Source: Chondrosia reniformis
Taxonomy: Eukaryota > Porifera > Demospongiae > Chondrillida > Chondrillidae
Direction: 5' to 3'
NCBI GenBank assembly: GCA_947172415.1
Contig: OX359195.1
Coordinates: 496,001 to 560,000, forward strand
DNA length: 64,000 nucleotides
The notes under the pieces are model-generated. The model made no database searches. It saw only the letters and a list, made by a program, of their open reading frames with translations, and was not told where the DNA came from. Both the position numbers and the translations under genes were made by a program. Below are positions 46,151-59,400 of this stretch, piece after piece (within the stretch, counting starts at the first letter, position 1; every line of letters starts with the position of its first letter).

Positions 46151-46754
46151 CTGAGCTAATATCTTTAAACACTTCACTTTGTCAAAAGTGATGGCATCCA
46201 AAACTACATACTTATTTATCCCGTCATTGATTTTACTACATAGAAAGAATCTCATATAAAGAACATCAAAAAAATATACAAACTTTAAGTTCATACCTTG
46301 CAATTATCTCTACTGCTGAAACTTTGTCATCTGCGTGTACAAAACACTCTACGATCGCTTTTCCTTCTTCTCCAGTAATACTGCACATTCGCTTTGGAGA
46401 GGAAGCAAAGCAAAGATCATCTCACCAAATAGGATTTGGATTAATATTACATGTACTCACAGCTGACAAAGTTCTTAAGGCTTCCTCTTTTTCAGAGCCA
46501 AAGTTTAATTTCTTTAAAATTTGCACAACTTGTGATCCATTTACGTAATGCTGTTGGAAACTGGTCAAAACACTCTGTTTTCCATCATCGAAGTGCTCCT
46601 GCGAGTGATAAAGACCATAGCGTGTTATGCGTGTACACTACCGGTGGATATGTGTACATTTAGCAAAACACGCAATCAATCGTCACATCTTTAGTGAACC
46701 CTCCCTTACCTTCTCTATTTGATCTAGCAAGCTTTGAAAGGTGGTCGGGTCCAT
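46151..46754 (-). CDS. DUF4476-like first four exons, copy B2 (promoter deleted)
   Basis: Starts with ATG at 46754 and keeps the four-exon arrangement (QILKKLNFGSEKEE, KINDGINKYVVLDAITF). The sequence immediately 5' of the ATG is not the NRF1-like promoter but the remnant of an adjacent block, so it may not be transcribed from its own promoter. Confidence 0.4.
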
Positions 46755-46982
46755 TTCATCACTCGAGAACCCCTACAAAGTACATGTACACATAATATAT
46801 AGCTGGTGTATAGGGATCTACATCTATAGTATGTATATATATATATGTCCAATCTCTCTTGAAAATTAACTGTCACATGAAAACCATTCCTAGTACAGTA
46901 TGGAGTTCTCATATACGTATATTATACTCTTTAATCCACCACCCCAGTGCATTCTATCTGTGCAATCAGTTACATTGCTAAC

Positions 46983-47586
46983 CTGATCTAATATCTTTCT
47001 ACACTCCTCCTTGTCAGAAGGGAAAGTGATGGCATCCAAAACTACATACTTATTTATCGGGTCATTGATTTTACTACATAGAAAGAATCTCATATAAAGA
47101 ACATCAAAAAAATATACAAACTTTAAGTTCATACCTTGCAATTATCTCTACTGCTGAAACTTTGTCATGTTCAAAACACTCTACAATCACTTTTCCTTCT
47201 ACTCCAGTAATTCTGCACATTCGCTTTGGAGAGGAAGCAAAGCAAAGATCATCTCACCAAATAGGATTTGGATTAATATTACATGTACTCACAGCTGACA
47301 ACGTTCTTAAGGCTTCCTCTTTAGCAGAGTCAGAGTTAAATTTCTTTAAAATTTGCACAACTTGTGATCCATTTACGTAATGCTGTTGGAAACTGGTCAA
47401 AACACTCTGTTTTCCATCATCGAAGTGCTCCTGCGAGTGATAAAGACCATAGCGTGTTATGCGTGTACACTACCGGTGGATATGCGTACATTTAGCAAAA
47501 CGCGCAATCGATCTTCATATCTTTAGCGAACCCTCCCTTACCTTCTCTATTTGATCTAGCAAGCTTCGAAAGGTGGTCGGGTCCAT
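46983..47586 (-). CDS. DUF4476-like first four exons, copy B3
   Basis: ATG at 47586. Exon 4 reads KINDPINKYVVLDAITFPSD plus KEECRKILDQ, the fullest version of the third repeat. The promoter keeps GCATGCGCAGAG. Confidence 0.45.
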
Positions 47587-48323
47587 TTTCATCCAATCAG
47601 GTCACGCGAGAGGAGGCATGCGCAGAGACCACGCCCAATTCAGAGGTGTATCATTGAAAGAATGGCGTTCACCATTTATATTTCTTAAAAGGAAGAAGCG
47701 CTATAGGCGTATATAGGCTGTAACATTCGAACTATACTGTATATACTCTGTGTATTTCTCTGTACAGTGCTACGTGGAGCCATTAGGCCCTTGTATGCTT
47801 ATATAGCACACAATGCACTCTTAACAACAACAATATTATATAGCTGGATAATCTATGTATAAGGGTCAAGTCCTAATTATACTGGTAAACTCCCTCTAAA
47901 CCCACATGGCTATATACTTTGTAGGGAGTGCCCAGTGAAAGATACGTATACAAGGAATGCACATGTATAATGCATGATCACTATGACAATAATTAGGTGG
48001 AGCCTGCCTCTATGGGGTAACCTCTGTATATGTGATCTTTTGTACAGGAAATACCAGAGCTTGTGCTATGAATTGTAGGGTATTCCTAATATATTTTCAT
48101 CTCGAGAACCCCTACAAAGTACATGTACACATAATGTATAGCTGGTGTATAGGGATCTACATCTATAGTATGTATATATATATATGTGTGTCCAATCTCT
48201 CTTGAAAATTAACTGTCACATGAAAACCATTCCTAGTACAGTATGGAGTTCTCATATATATTATACTCTTTAATTCACCATCCCAGTGTATTCCATCTGT
48301 GCAATCAGTTATACATTACTAAC

Positions 48324-48921
48324 CTGAGCTAATATCTTTATACACTTCACTTTGTCAAAAGTGATGGCATCCAAAACTACATACTTATTTATCCCGTCAT
48401 TGATTTTACTACATAGAAAGAATCTCATATAAAGAACATCAAAAAAATATACAAACTTTAAGTTCATACCTTGCAATTATCTCTACTGCTGAAACTTTGT
48501 CATGTACAAAACACTCTACAATCGCTTTTCCTTCTTCTCCAGTAATACTGCACATTCGCTTTGGAGAGGAAGCAAACCAAAGATCATCTCACCAAATAGG
48601 ATTTGGATTAATATTACATGTACTCACAGCTGACAACGTTCTTAAGGCTTCCTCTTTAGCAGAGTCAAAGTTAAATTTCTTTAAAATTTGCACAACTTGT
48701 GATCCATTTACGTAATGCTGTTGGAAACTGGTCAAAACACTCTTTCTTCCATCATCGAAGTGCTCCTGCGAGTGATAAAGACCATAGCGTGTTATGCGTG
48801 TACACTACCGGTGGATATGCGTACATTTAGCAAAACGCGCAATTGATCTTCATATCTTTAGCGAACCCTCCCTTACCTTCTCTATTTGAGCTAGCAAGCT
48901 TTGAAAGGTGGTCGGGTCCAT
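48324..48921 (-). CDS. DUF4476-like first four exons, copy B4
   Basis: ATG at 48921. Closest to A2 in exon 2 and in promoter (GCATGGGC). Outermost copy in unit B. Confidence 0.45.
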
Positions 48922-49499
48922 TTTCGTCGGTCAGGTCACGCGAGAGGAGGCATGGGCAGAGACCACGCCCAATTCAGCGGTGTATCATTGAAAGAATGGC
49001 GTTCACCATTTATATTCTTAAAAGGAAGAAAGCGCTATAGGCGTATATAGGCTGTAACATTCGAACTATACTGTATATACTCTGTGTATTTCTCTGTACA
49101 GTGCTACGTGGAGCCATTAGGCCCTTGTATGCTTATATAGCACACAATGCACTCTTAACAACAACAATATATAGCTGGATAATCTATGTATCAGGATCAA
49201 TTCCTAATTATACTGGTAAACTCCCTCTAAACCCACATGGCTATATACTTTGTAGGGAGTGCCCAGTGAAAGATACGTATACAAGGAATGCACATGTATA
49301 ATGCATGATCACTATGACAATAATTAGGTGGAGCCTGCCTCTATGGGGTAACCTCTGTATATGTGATCTTTTGTACAGGAAATACCAGAGCTTGTGCTAT
49401 GAATTGTAGGGTATTCCTAATATATTTTCATCTCGAGAACCCCTACAAAGTACATGTACACATAATATATAGCTGGTGTATAGGGATCTACATCTATAG

Positions 49500-49534
<35 letters not shown>

Positions 49535-49812
49535 AATCTCTCTTGAAAATTAACTGTTACATGATGTCAGAGAACAGTGCGTCACTTTACCTCAAATCAG
49601 ACCTGCCTTCGTATGAGATAGGGACCACTGTATAGGAATGAAAAGAATATACTAATTAAGTGTGTAAATATACATTACAAGTAAAATATGGCTAACATAA
49701 ATATACATATATATCACCACAGTTGCATGGTATATCAAAACATTATGAAAACAAAAACTAACACAGGTAGCATGTATTAGTATAAATATTGTATTAAGAA
49801 ATGTTGTAATTA

Positions 49813-50270
49813 GGCCAAAGAAAAGCTAGTTCAGACCAGCTTAGACACACTAAGCCAGACCAGCTCAAATGCCAGAGAAAAGCTAGTTCAGACCAGCTAA
49901 GACACACTAAGACAGACCAGCTCAAATGCCAGAGAAAAGCTAGTTCAGACCAGCTAAGACACACTAAGACAGACCAGCTCAAATGCCAGAGAAAAGCTAG
50001 TTCAGACCAGCTAAGACACACTAAGACAGACCAGCTCAAATGCCAGAGAAAAGCTAGTTCAGACCAGCTAAGACACACTAAGCCAGACCAGCTCAAATGC
50101 CAGAGAAAAGCTAGTTCAGACCAGCTAAGACACACTAAGCCAGACCAGCTCAAATGCCAGAGAAAAACTAGTTCAGACCAGCTAAGACACACTAAGACAG
50201 ACCAGCTCAAATGCCAGAGAAAAGCTAGTTCAGACCAGCTAAGACACACTAAGACAGACCAGCTCAAATG
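49813..50270. repeat. 57-bp minisatellite, 8 copies, unit B
   Basis: One unit longer than at 22,675-23,075. The order of AAGCCAG and AAGACAG variants shows the extra unit lies at the left end. Confidence 0.95.
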
Positions 50271-51539
50271 ACAATAGGACAAAATCAACCGGACTACACC
50301 AGCATAAAGTGACCAGGAACTGCCAAGCTCATAGCTGTAAATCCATGACCAGGAACAATTAACCAGAACAAACTGACAAACTTAAGTTGATGAACGTAAC
50401 ATCTGAAATAGTCCACGCAAACTGTAGGAAAATATATAATATATACAACTGAATAATGTACTCGTAAAATGTAAACATGGCAAACCTTTATAACAATTGC
50501 AAGAACTTGGGAATTAATTCTTCAGTTGTGAAATTTCAGAAGATGAAATTAGGGACTGCATGCCAGCTGAATGTTGCAAATCCACATTTGGGACATTCAG
50601 GTCAAATCATACCAAATGAAAAGCTTGCAAAACCTGTGGAATGTATGAATATAATACAACTGAATAATGTACATATATAACATGTCAAACCTTCAAAAGA
50701 TGAAGATCTTGTGGCTGGTGCTTTCTGTTCTGAAGTAATATCTCAGTTCAGAAGTTAACATTGCTCCATTTCTTTGCTGAATATTCTGATTCAGAATGTC
50801 TTTTTTGCAATAAAAGTTTGCAATATAAGTTGAAGTATGAAGAATGTTATTTTAAATTCACACAGAAATTGAAGTGATTCACAGTCATCCATGTTTTCTA
50901 CCAATAATTATGCTGAATATTCTGAATGTCATAAGACATTAAAATGCAAAAAGCCAATCTTGCTGAATCTTTATAAATGCAAGTTACTGAGTGTCTTTAT
51001 GACACAAATGCCAATTTCTTGAGTAAATGGTTGCAAGCAAAAGGCCAATATTGAATGTCTCAAGTATAAATTATAATGCATATTAAGTTTTTTTACCAGT
51101 GAATTGTACTCTGCATGCGTAGATCACATTAAAATCAAGAAATACAACGGTAATATCAATGTATAAAAATAACACATCAAATAAATAATCTGCAAAGACT
51201 GTACAGTGAAGGTACTTGAGCCAATTAGCACAATTACTATACAGAGAACATGCATGGATACAAAATTAAAGACTGTATAAGTGTACAACTTGTGTGCTGG
51301 TAAATGGTGGCCCATTTCATGTTCAGTTATAGTGCAGATATTAAGGGAGTCATTTGGAGTCATTTGGTTAAGATTCCAATCACTGTGCAAGGACTAGCAG
51401 ACATGCCTCTTCTCCATCTACATACGCAGGTCTGATAACTCTTGATAATCAGAATCATCTAACCCTAGTCTTCTACAGTTTATCCTGCAAAGTCTTACTT
51501 ACTATTCCAATGGCCTCTGCATGTGTTTAATGTGCTTTC
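50271..51539. other. Non-coding spacer, unit B
   Basis: Nearly identical to 23,076-24,344. No gene seen. Confidence 0.4.
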
Positions 51540-51965
51540 CACTCCCCCACTACACCACTCCCCCACTACACCACTCCCCCACTACACCACTCCCCCACTA
51601 CACCACTCCCCCACTACACCACTCCCCCACTACACCACTCCCCCACTACACCACTCCCCCACTACACCACTCCCCCACTACACCACTCCCCCACTACACC
51701 ACTCCCCCACTACACCACTCCCCCACTACACCACTCCCCCACTACACCACTCCCCCACTACACCACTCCCCCACTACACCACTCCCCCACTACACCACTC
51801 CCCCACTACACCACTCCCCCACTACACCACTCCCCCACTACACCACTCCCCCACTACACCACTCCCCCACTACACCACTCCCCCACTACACCACTCCCCC
51901 ACTACACCACTCCCTCACTACACCACTCCCCCACTACACCACTCCCCCACTACACCACTCCCTCA
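51540..51965. repeat. 16-bp minisatellite, about 27 copies, unit B
   Basis: Same unit and the same right-end CCCTCA variants as unit A. The ATCA variant seen in A is absent, so the contraction removed the left or middle portion. Confidence 0.97.
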
Positions 51966-52179
51966 CTACACTACCATTCAATGTACATAACCATATGGTT
52001 GTACATGTACAGTAACCATAGCAACACACACTAATAAGAAAAGATAAGTGACATTATCAAACATTCCTCTTCAAGACAAACTGTGTAAAACATCAAAGTG
52101 GTTCATTATAACAAGCCCTAATGACCAGAGCTGATAAAGAAGCACTCATATATGTATTGTATATTGTACTCTTATTAAC

Positions 52180-52260
52180 CTGAGGCAGTTGCAAGATCTG
52201 TTCCTCTTCTGTCGTGAGCCCTTTCTGTTTCTTCTTATTCTTAGCAAGCACTCCTTCCAT
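52180..52260 (-). CDS. Possible first exon at the unit boundary, copy B
   Basis: Identical to the exon at 25257-25337 and again directly at the junction with the next unit. Confidence 0.35.
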
Positions 52261-52837
52261 AACAGAAGTTTTTTGAGCAATCACATTGCAAAAGTACAAA
52301 AACAGAATTTGTTGATATTGTCGAATGCTGACATAGCAATTGTATTGTAAATGGCAACAAAACAGTTTAGCTAAGTAACAATCAAAAGTCAAGTCAAGTC
52401 AAGTCAAGTCTGTATGTTGCCATTCACTTGGCATGTGATGATGTGTTTATGCAATTTCCATGCATAGTGCATCATGATACTCTCACTCTATATACATATA
52501 GTGCTATACTATATATATGCTAACATGGTGTCTCAGAATATCTAACAATATACATGCACCTACGTATATCTCTCAAGTAACTGTAATCAGCTCTATTTCA
52601 CAATTAGTATGTCATAATTTTTTCACAATTTCAAATTTATTCCCAAACTGCATACAGTCAATTAAACAATACATAACAAAATTAATCTCAAATTTTGTTA
52701 CAAAGAAGTCAACTTTAATTTCAAATGAATCTTGAATGTTTCTGGCATGCAATTCCCTTCAGATTAACTTCATCACTGGGCATTCAGAAGTTCCTTTAAT
52801 TCCCATCCATTTTTATTAGTCCATAACTCTAAAAGAA

Positions 52838-53079
52838 TTAAACATTTTCTGTCATCCCCTTCTTCATTAAAGTTAAGAACTCTCTAAAATCTGGATGTTC
52901 CCAAGTGCCCAGAGTTTTAGCAAGGGGTTCAAGCTTTAGGTGGATCTCAGTTAGCTCATTGTGCTCCTCAGGAGACATGAGTGGGCAGGAGTGGATCTCA
53001 GTTTTGACAGTTAAGTCAGCCAACACAGGCATAACTTGATCTCTCAAATGACTACTACTCTCTCCCCCAATCACCACAC
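52838..53079 (-). CDS. Terminal exon of the death-domain gene, copy C
   Basis: Same open frame as copy B (25915-26156). The partner death-domain exon at 53570-53854 is broken. Confidence 0.45.
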
Positions 53080-53569
53080 CTGTACACAACACATTCATAT
53101 AGAAATACAATATTATGGAACTAGTAACTTTTGATTCCAATTTGCTAAATTTTAAAACTTAAGGTATTACAAATTTGTGAGTTTTTAAACAAGCAATTAA
53201 GTTTCATAACAATATTGGAAGTATATACATATAGAGGCAGACCCTATAATTAGTGCACTGGAGAATCAGGTAAATTAGAAAACAGGCTGATTGTCATACA
53301 CTGCAATGTCTGGTTAGTGATAGTTGTGGGGATAACAGCTGCCAATCCTCAAATAAGGTCAAAGGTTAGGGGTGTTCTGGGTGTTGAAGCACCCCCTCTA
53401 AATTTGAGTTTGTACGTATTAGCAATACTCAACTCTTGGCATATTACGTATTATCCAAAAGCCTCATAACCTTCCCCCATATAACTTGGCACTCCCCTTA
53501 TAACTTTCAACCCATTGATTCAATACTAAGCAAGCTACAAGCAGTAACGCTCAACTGATACCAACTCAC

Positions 53570-53854
53570 TTGGACTACATGAAACTGGTGTTATCTTTTG
53601 CCTTACATCTTCCTTGTCAATGATTGGGTTCAGGTGGACCTGCAGAAGATAATCTGGCCCTTCTGCAGAATATACAAGTGGGGCTCACTTCCACCACCAC
53701 CTTGCCACCATCAATTGCAATCCAAGCCTTGATGACCTTGAGAAGGTTATATGCCAAGTTACGGGACATGGACACTTCCAGCAGTATGGCTGTATTCTAC
53801 TGGCCAAGAAGAATGGCAAGTTCCTTCCATTTAAATATTGGAGTATATATGAAT
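53570..53854 (-). pseudogene. Death-domain exon, broken copy C
   Basis: Carries the same 4-bp insertion and the same TAG as copy B, showing that B and C descend from one already broken copy. Confidence 0.6.
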
Positions 53855-54220
53855 CTGTAGGAAAAAAACAATATATTACTGACTGAGTACAGTGATACCA
53901 AGCTAAGTATGACTATGGTGCACATTTAGGTACCTTCAGTCGCCATTTTTGTAATCGCTTAGCCCTATAAGGTCGGGGAAATCCCTTTGCCTAATGGGAA
54001 AATCCCTTTGCTCACTATAGCTATAATTGGTAGTTTAGGTCGGTCGCCGTATTAATAAAGGAGTAAAACAAAATTTCTACTGACGTCCTCGACTCTGTTT
54101 TAATCACACATAAACAGATGCAATTATTTGTTCTTTATATTTTTCCTTGAATGTAACATTTTCACAAAATATATTAATTCAAGCTTCCATGGAAACGCGA
54201 ACCAATTTCGTCGTATAATA

Positions 54221-54370
54221 CACTGCAAGAAAAGAACTAGTTTGCAAGCATGGAAACTGCTATGCTTTACAAGCAAAGCCAAACATTTGCAATTTTGAAA
54301 ACTACATGTTTGATGAAATGCACACTTTGGAAAAGTTACTGAATTTGCAAAGGTTTTCTGTAGTTTGCAT
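54221..54370. repeat. Left terminal inverted repeat and subterminal repeats of the CACTA element
   Basis: The 13-bp terminal repeat is followed by at least four TTTGCA motifs within 150 bp. In plant relatives such motifs bind the element's accessory protein; by analogy they may do so here. Confidence 0.7.
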
Positions 54371-54731
54371 TATTTACAATAGTTTCAACCACAAGGTTAG
54401 CTGGATTATGAATATAATTAAAGATAGGTCTCAAATAACGCCCCTTTCCTAATGAATTACATAATATACATTCTACACCTCTATGCAGCTGGCAGGTAAT
54501 TGACCTGTTTATACTGACGTTACACTTCACTTTTATTGCGCAACTGAATTAAAATGGAGTTACAATGATATTCTCAGTTACAGTTTCAGTAAAAAAACAG
54601 TCTAAATATAAACCAAAGTTAGTGATTAGTGTTCTTGCAGGGATCTACATTGTGAAAGAAAATGGATGTTAAATGGTAATTTAGACTTACCTATCAATAT
54701 TCAGCTAGCTACTTAGCTATATACCTCTAAT
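54371..54731. other. Left internal spacer of the CACTA element
   Basis: No coding sequence beyond the 3' end of the minus-strand gene. Confidence 0.4.
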
Positions 54732-56141
54732 TTACAAGTTTCTTATAATCCACTCTGCCGTTCCCACTGGAGGAGTTGATGTTGAATTTTCCCCTAAAAC
54801 TCTGGATATCTTTGGTGCCCTATATGCCTTCTTCTTTAGACTGTCTTCATACCTTTTATCAAGTTCTGACAGGAATGTATTGGCCTCTATTATGTAGGTA
54901 AGATTTATGTTGAATGTGAATATAGCTGTTATTGCAGTTCTGTATGAGTTACCTTCTGATCTCCAATGGTGCTTGTGTAACACTATTGAAATTTCACCTG
55001 TTTCTGGATCTTCAAGGTCAGATTCTTCAGTCATGTGTTCTGCCTTGAAGTCCAGAAACTTCTCTCGCTCATCATCTTTCACCTCTGATGCTCTACTTTC
55101 CAGTTTCTATAGGTATATATAGGTTTAGGTAAACATAATAGCATATATCCTTTTTTAGAAATAGTTACCCTTTGTCTTCTCTGTCTTCTTTTAGCAATCC
55201 TGAGACGAAGATTTTGTTCTTCCATTGTTTCCCCACTCCTTTTTTCAAGTCTCTTAAGATTCTCAAATAACCTTTTTACTGCAACTTAATTAAATAAGAC
55301 AGGATATAGGAAGTTAATTATTTTACATATAATGATTGCAGGTGAGGGAGTACTTACGATTGACTAGATCCATTGTTTCCTCTGGCATATAACATTTGAC
55401 TTCATCTATGATTTTCTTTTTTGTTTGTACATTTTCAGGATATAAGAAACTATTGACAAATAATGTATAGGAAAAGATTGTTGAAGGAATATACATGTCT
55501 GCGCTTAAGATTTATACCTGTATGCATAACCATTATTCTACTTTTACCTTTTTTCAGTTATAAACTTCTTTTCATCTGCTAAGTCATCATGCACTCTCCG
55601 AACTGCTTTCTATTATTATGTAAAGGCATATTAAAGGTTAGTAATGTAGCATTCACACTTGAATATATACCCATAGATATGGGCTTCATGCACTAACAGT
55701 AAGTTTTCCTGTTACTCTTTTAGGGCGTTTCGGAGTACTTGTAACGGGGGCTGGATTGATATTATTGGTAGAGGAATCAGTAGATGTGTTCATAGGCTGT
55801 TCCTCCAGTTTACTTAAACACTCATTTACTGACTTTTCAAATTTTTCCATCCTACCCTCCATCCTTATCATACTTGAACTTAACTGTTTCAGAACTGTAT
55901 AGGTAATTATGTTGTATATACTTACTATATTTTCTAGCCTTATGTGATCTACAGTACTTACCAGTTGTTATTTCATTCATTTGCTGTTGGACAGTGTTGT
56001 CATCATCAGAAAATGACTCCAAGACTATTCAGGTGTAGAATATATTTCATATAAGTTCAATTGGTAAGTTGCATATACATGATACGTACTCCTCTCTGGA
56101 TCCTCAAAAACATATCTTGGATCATCATTGAATTCTACCAT
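54732..56141 (-). CDS. CACTA accessory gene, seven exons, 316 residues
   Basis: Exons 56141-56090, 56024-55962, 55894-55698, 55609-55548, 55449-55358, 55278-55169 and 55106-54732 join in phase with GT-AG boundaries. The product starts MVEFNDDPRYVFEDPER, has a coiled-coil-like part (SMIRMEGRMEKFEKSVNECL), a basic linker (TPKRPKRVTGK), a helical stretch (KAVRRVHDDLADEKKF; PENVQTKKKIIDEVKCYM), a very basic segment (RLRIAKRRQRRQR) and an acidic-to-aromatic C-terminus with LHKHHWRSEGNSYRTA. I cannot name the domain. By position, divergent from the transposase, and by its basic residues, it may be the DNA-binding partner that CACTA elements usually encode. That role is inference. Confidence 0.7.
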
Positions 56142-56447
56142 TCTAGACTTCTGCTATAGTTCTTCTTGACAGCTATAGTGCTAGAGAGCTTTCATGGATT
56201 TATCAAATTCCCTCCAAAATTAATAGTATTCATTGGTATCTTAGTGATAGTTTACGTCATTAGGCATGAACTCATTTCATGACCATATATAAAGGGCCAA
56301 TCAATAAGAGAGTTCTCTGTCACCTTATTTGAAGAGCCAATGAAATCCTGACTAGTCAGAGTGTCACATGATATTTGGTAGCAAGCACATGGTGAATCTA
56401 TATATAAGAGCTGGCATTTTCAGAACCCTTCAACCCTCAATGTGAAC
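56142..56447. promoter_or_regulatory. Bidirectional promoter of the CACTA element
   Basis: Only 306 bp separate the two start codons. TATATAAGAG lies about 50 bp before the transposase ATG, and another CATATATAAAGG lies further upstream. Confidence 0.5.
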
Positions 56448-59400
56448 ATGGATGTTGAACGTCAGTCTTATGTTTTCTGCCCTCACTGTAACACCTCTTT
56501 GGCTAGAGGTACTTACTTTAGGCATAAAAAGATCTTCTATGACCTAAAAGAGAAGACATGGTCTAAGGAAATAGGTATATACTAAATGTTGTACTGATTT
56601 TTCTTTTTAAATAGTATAATATTTCTAGACATTGACTTATTTTTTAGGTAAAGTCAGGAAGGAAGAATTACCTGAACCACAAGGTAATATCATGGCTATT
56701 TCATTGCTTTATATATGTTAACATTCACTCTTTCAATTTCTTTGTTGTAGTTGAAGGTACTGATGGTCCTTCTTGTGATTTTGATATTGTATCTGCAAAT
56801 GAACCAAGTGATATAAGCCAGTCAATGGTATGTGAATGTCAATGGCTTCAGAATACTTCTGTTTTTTGTGACTTTGCAATTTGCATATTTGTCTACTTGT
56901 ATATAGGATACATCAGCCACATTGGCTCGAGAGGATCAGCAATCCTTCCAAGCTGAAACTAATGTTGACCAGCCAAATAATGATATTCAGATGCATGTAT
57001 GTGCATACATAGTATATACTTGCATGATATATGTTAATTGCATATCCTTGCATGCATGTTGTATTGGGTTCTGCCTGTGCAAAGGCTATGTATGTAGGAT
57101 TGCAGGTTCCGTCATGGATTAACTATTACTGCTTTTTACATTTATAGTTTACACCAGCCACAGCTGTCCTTGATGCACAAGCATTGTCAGGATTTGAGCA
57201 ATCCAATTTGTTTGACTCATTTAACTGTGATTTAGAGGTGACTACATGATAATATAGTGTCTGCATGTATCTAAATGTGCGACTATTATCCACAGTTTTA
57301 ATATTTAATTGCAGGATTGTGCAACTGAAATATCAGAACAGACTAGAGAAAAAGCAAATATCCAGGAACTACACGAAGTAAATAATTTATATAATTTGAA
57401 TTCTGTCTTGTCTTCTATTCTTATGATTAAAATTTTCATTGCTTTTTCAGTGTGACTCAGAGGAAGAATTCCCTAGTGAATCTGAGGATGAAGACGAAGT
57501 TAATGTTGTGTCTGAAGGTGAAGAAGAACAGAATATGATTGAAGACTTTTCTGAAAGAATGGAAAATATAGAAATCAAAGATGATGAAGGGAAGTTACTT
57601 TTTCTTTATGCTTATTTTTTATTGGGCTTTCAAACTATTGCAAAGCTATCTAATGCCACTTTAGTGCTTATTCTGCTGTTCATTGTTACGTTTTTTGAAG
57701 CTGTCTTAAAATTGTTCCCAAACCAAGCCATGTCTGCTTTAGTTAGGAAGCTTCCTAAAACATACTACCAGACAAAGAAATTAGTTGCCCTTAAAGATGA
57801 CTTTGAAAAGTATATATATTGTAAAAGGTGTGCATCAATCTATAAATTTCAGGAACTCATATCTGGAGTAGATAAATCTTTTGCTAAGCGCCAAATATTT
57901 TGCAAGTATGTTGCCTTTCCTAACCATCCCCACTCTGGAAAACGTAGACCATGTAATTATCCACTGTTTAAGCCCTATAGGACATCTGCTGGTCAAACTA
58001 TCTTTTATCCCAAGAATATATTTTGTTATAAAAAGATTAAATCGTCTTTAGAAACAATTCTTATGAGACAGGGTAATTTTGAAAAATGTCAGAAATGGCG
58101 TTCTAACATTAACATTACCCATTGTGATGACCTTAATGATTTTTATGATGGTAACATATGGAAGAAATTTCAAGAGGTCAAATCACTTCCCTTTTTGAGC
58201 AATAGTCAAAATTTTGCTTTCATGTTGAACATAGACTTTTTCCAACCATTTGGACATACCCCTTATTCAGTTGGTGCCATATACCTTTCCCTTCAAAACC
58301 TGCCTAGGGAGGAAAGATTCAAACCAGAAAATATTTTACTGGTGGGTATTATACCTGGGCCTAAGGAACCTGCTACACTTAATTTTATCTTACAACCATT
58401 AATTGAAGAATTGCTGGTATTTTGGAAGGATGGTATTGAATTGAAAACCTATTCAGGGCAAATTTTTGCTAGAGCTGCTCTCTTGTGCGTAGCCTGTGAT
58501 TCACCAGCTGCTAGAAAAGTTTCAGGTTTTGTGAATTTTAATGCCTACAGGGGGTGTCTAAAGTGCTTAAAAACCTTTCCATATATAGCTGACATACATA
58601 AGCCAAATTATGGGGGATTTGATTCTGATAATTGGCTAAAAAGGGATCGTAAACTCCTTTTGTCCTATGCTGATAAATGGAAAAATTGCTGTAATAGGGC
58701 TGAACAAAAAAAGCTTGAACACCAATATGGTGTGAAGTACTCAGTACTATTTGAATTGCCTTATTTTGACCCTAATAGAATGGTCATTATAGACCCAATG
58801 CATAATTTGCTCTTGGGTACTGCTAAGCATATGCTAAATGTTTGGAAGGAAACAGGGAAAATAAAACCGAATGATATGGAATTAATGCAGGAAAAGGTTG
58901 ATAGTTTTGTAGGTCCCTCTGATGTTGGAAGAATACCCCTAAAAATGGCATCTGGTTTCTCTTCCTTTACAGCAGATCAATGGAAAAATTGGACTTTGTT
59001 GTATTCTCTTGCATGTTTAAAACCAATCTTACCTTTACGAGATTTTAGATGCTGGTTAAATTTTGTTAAAGCATGTCATATCCTTTGCTCTAGGAAAATT
59101 AACCTTAGCAAAGCTGCTGAGGCTCATGACTGGTTGACCAAATTTTGTAAAGAAGCCGAGTCCTTGTACTCAACTGCCTTTTTGACACCAAATATGCATT
59201 TGCATCTCCATCTACTGGAATGTATAAATGATTTTGGGCCTATCTATAGCTTTTGGCTGTTTGCATTTGAACGATTAAATGGCTTACTTGGTGGTTATCC
59301 AACAAATAATAGAAGCATAGAAGTCCAATTGATGAGAAAATTTTGCATGCTAGATATATCTGTTAATTCTTCTTTGTCACAAGAATTCAGTGTTCTATTA

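Larger units (their letters stand above)
44727..49560. repeat. Four tandem promoter-plus-four-exon blocks, unit B
   Basis: Blocks begin near 44,727, 46,046, 46,876 and 48,216. The second is only about 830 bp, because sequence from just before its start codon to the upstream ACTCGAGAACCCC has been lost. The fourth is nearly identical to block two of unit A, including the GCATGGGC promoter variant, so the expansion happened between the outer blocks. Confidence 0.88.
25348..52269. repeat. Tandem segmental duplication, unit B
   Basis: This is the second copy, starting where the text of unit A (TTTTGAGCAATCAC) resumes. The A/B and B/C junctions are the same sequence, AACAGAAG followed by a T run, so both were probably made by one breakpoint that was later copied. 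B carries its own indels: a 100-bp net loss before the membrane-protein gene, a roughly 1-kb loss around 44.3 kb, and two additional 1.3-kb first-exon blocks. Confidence 0.9.
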
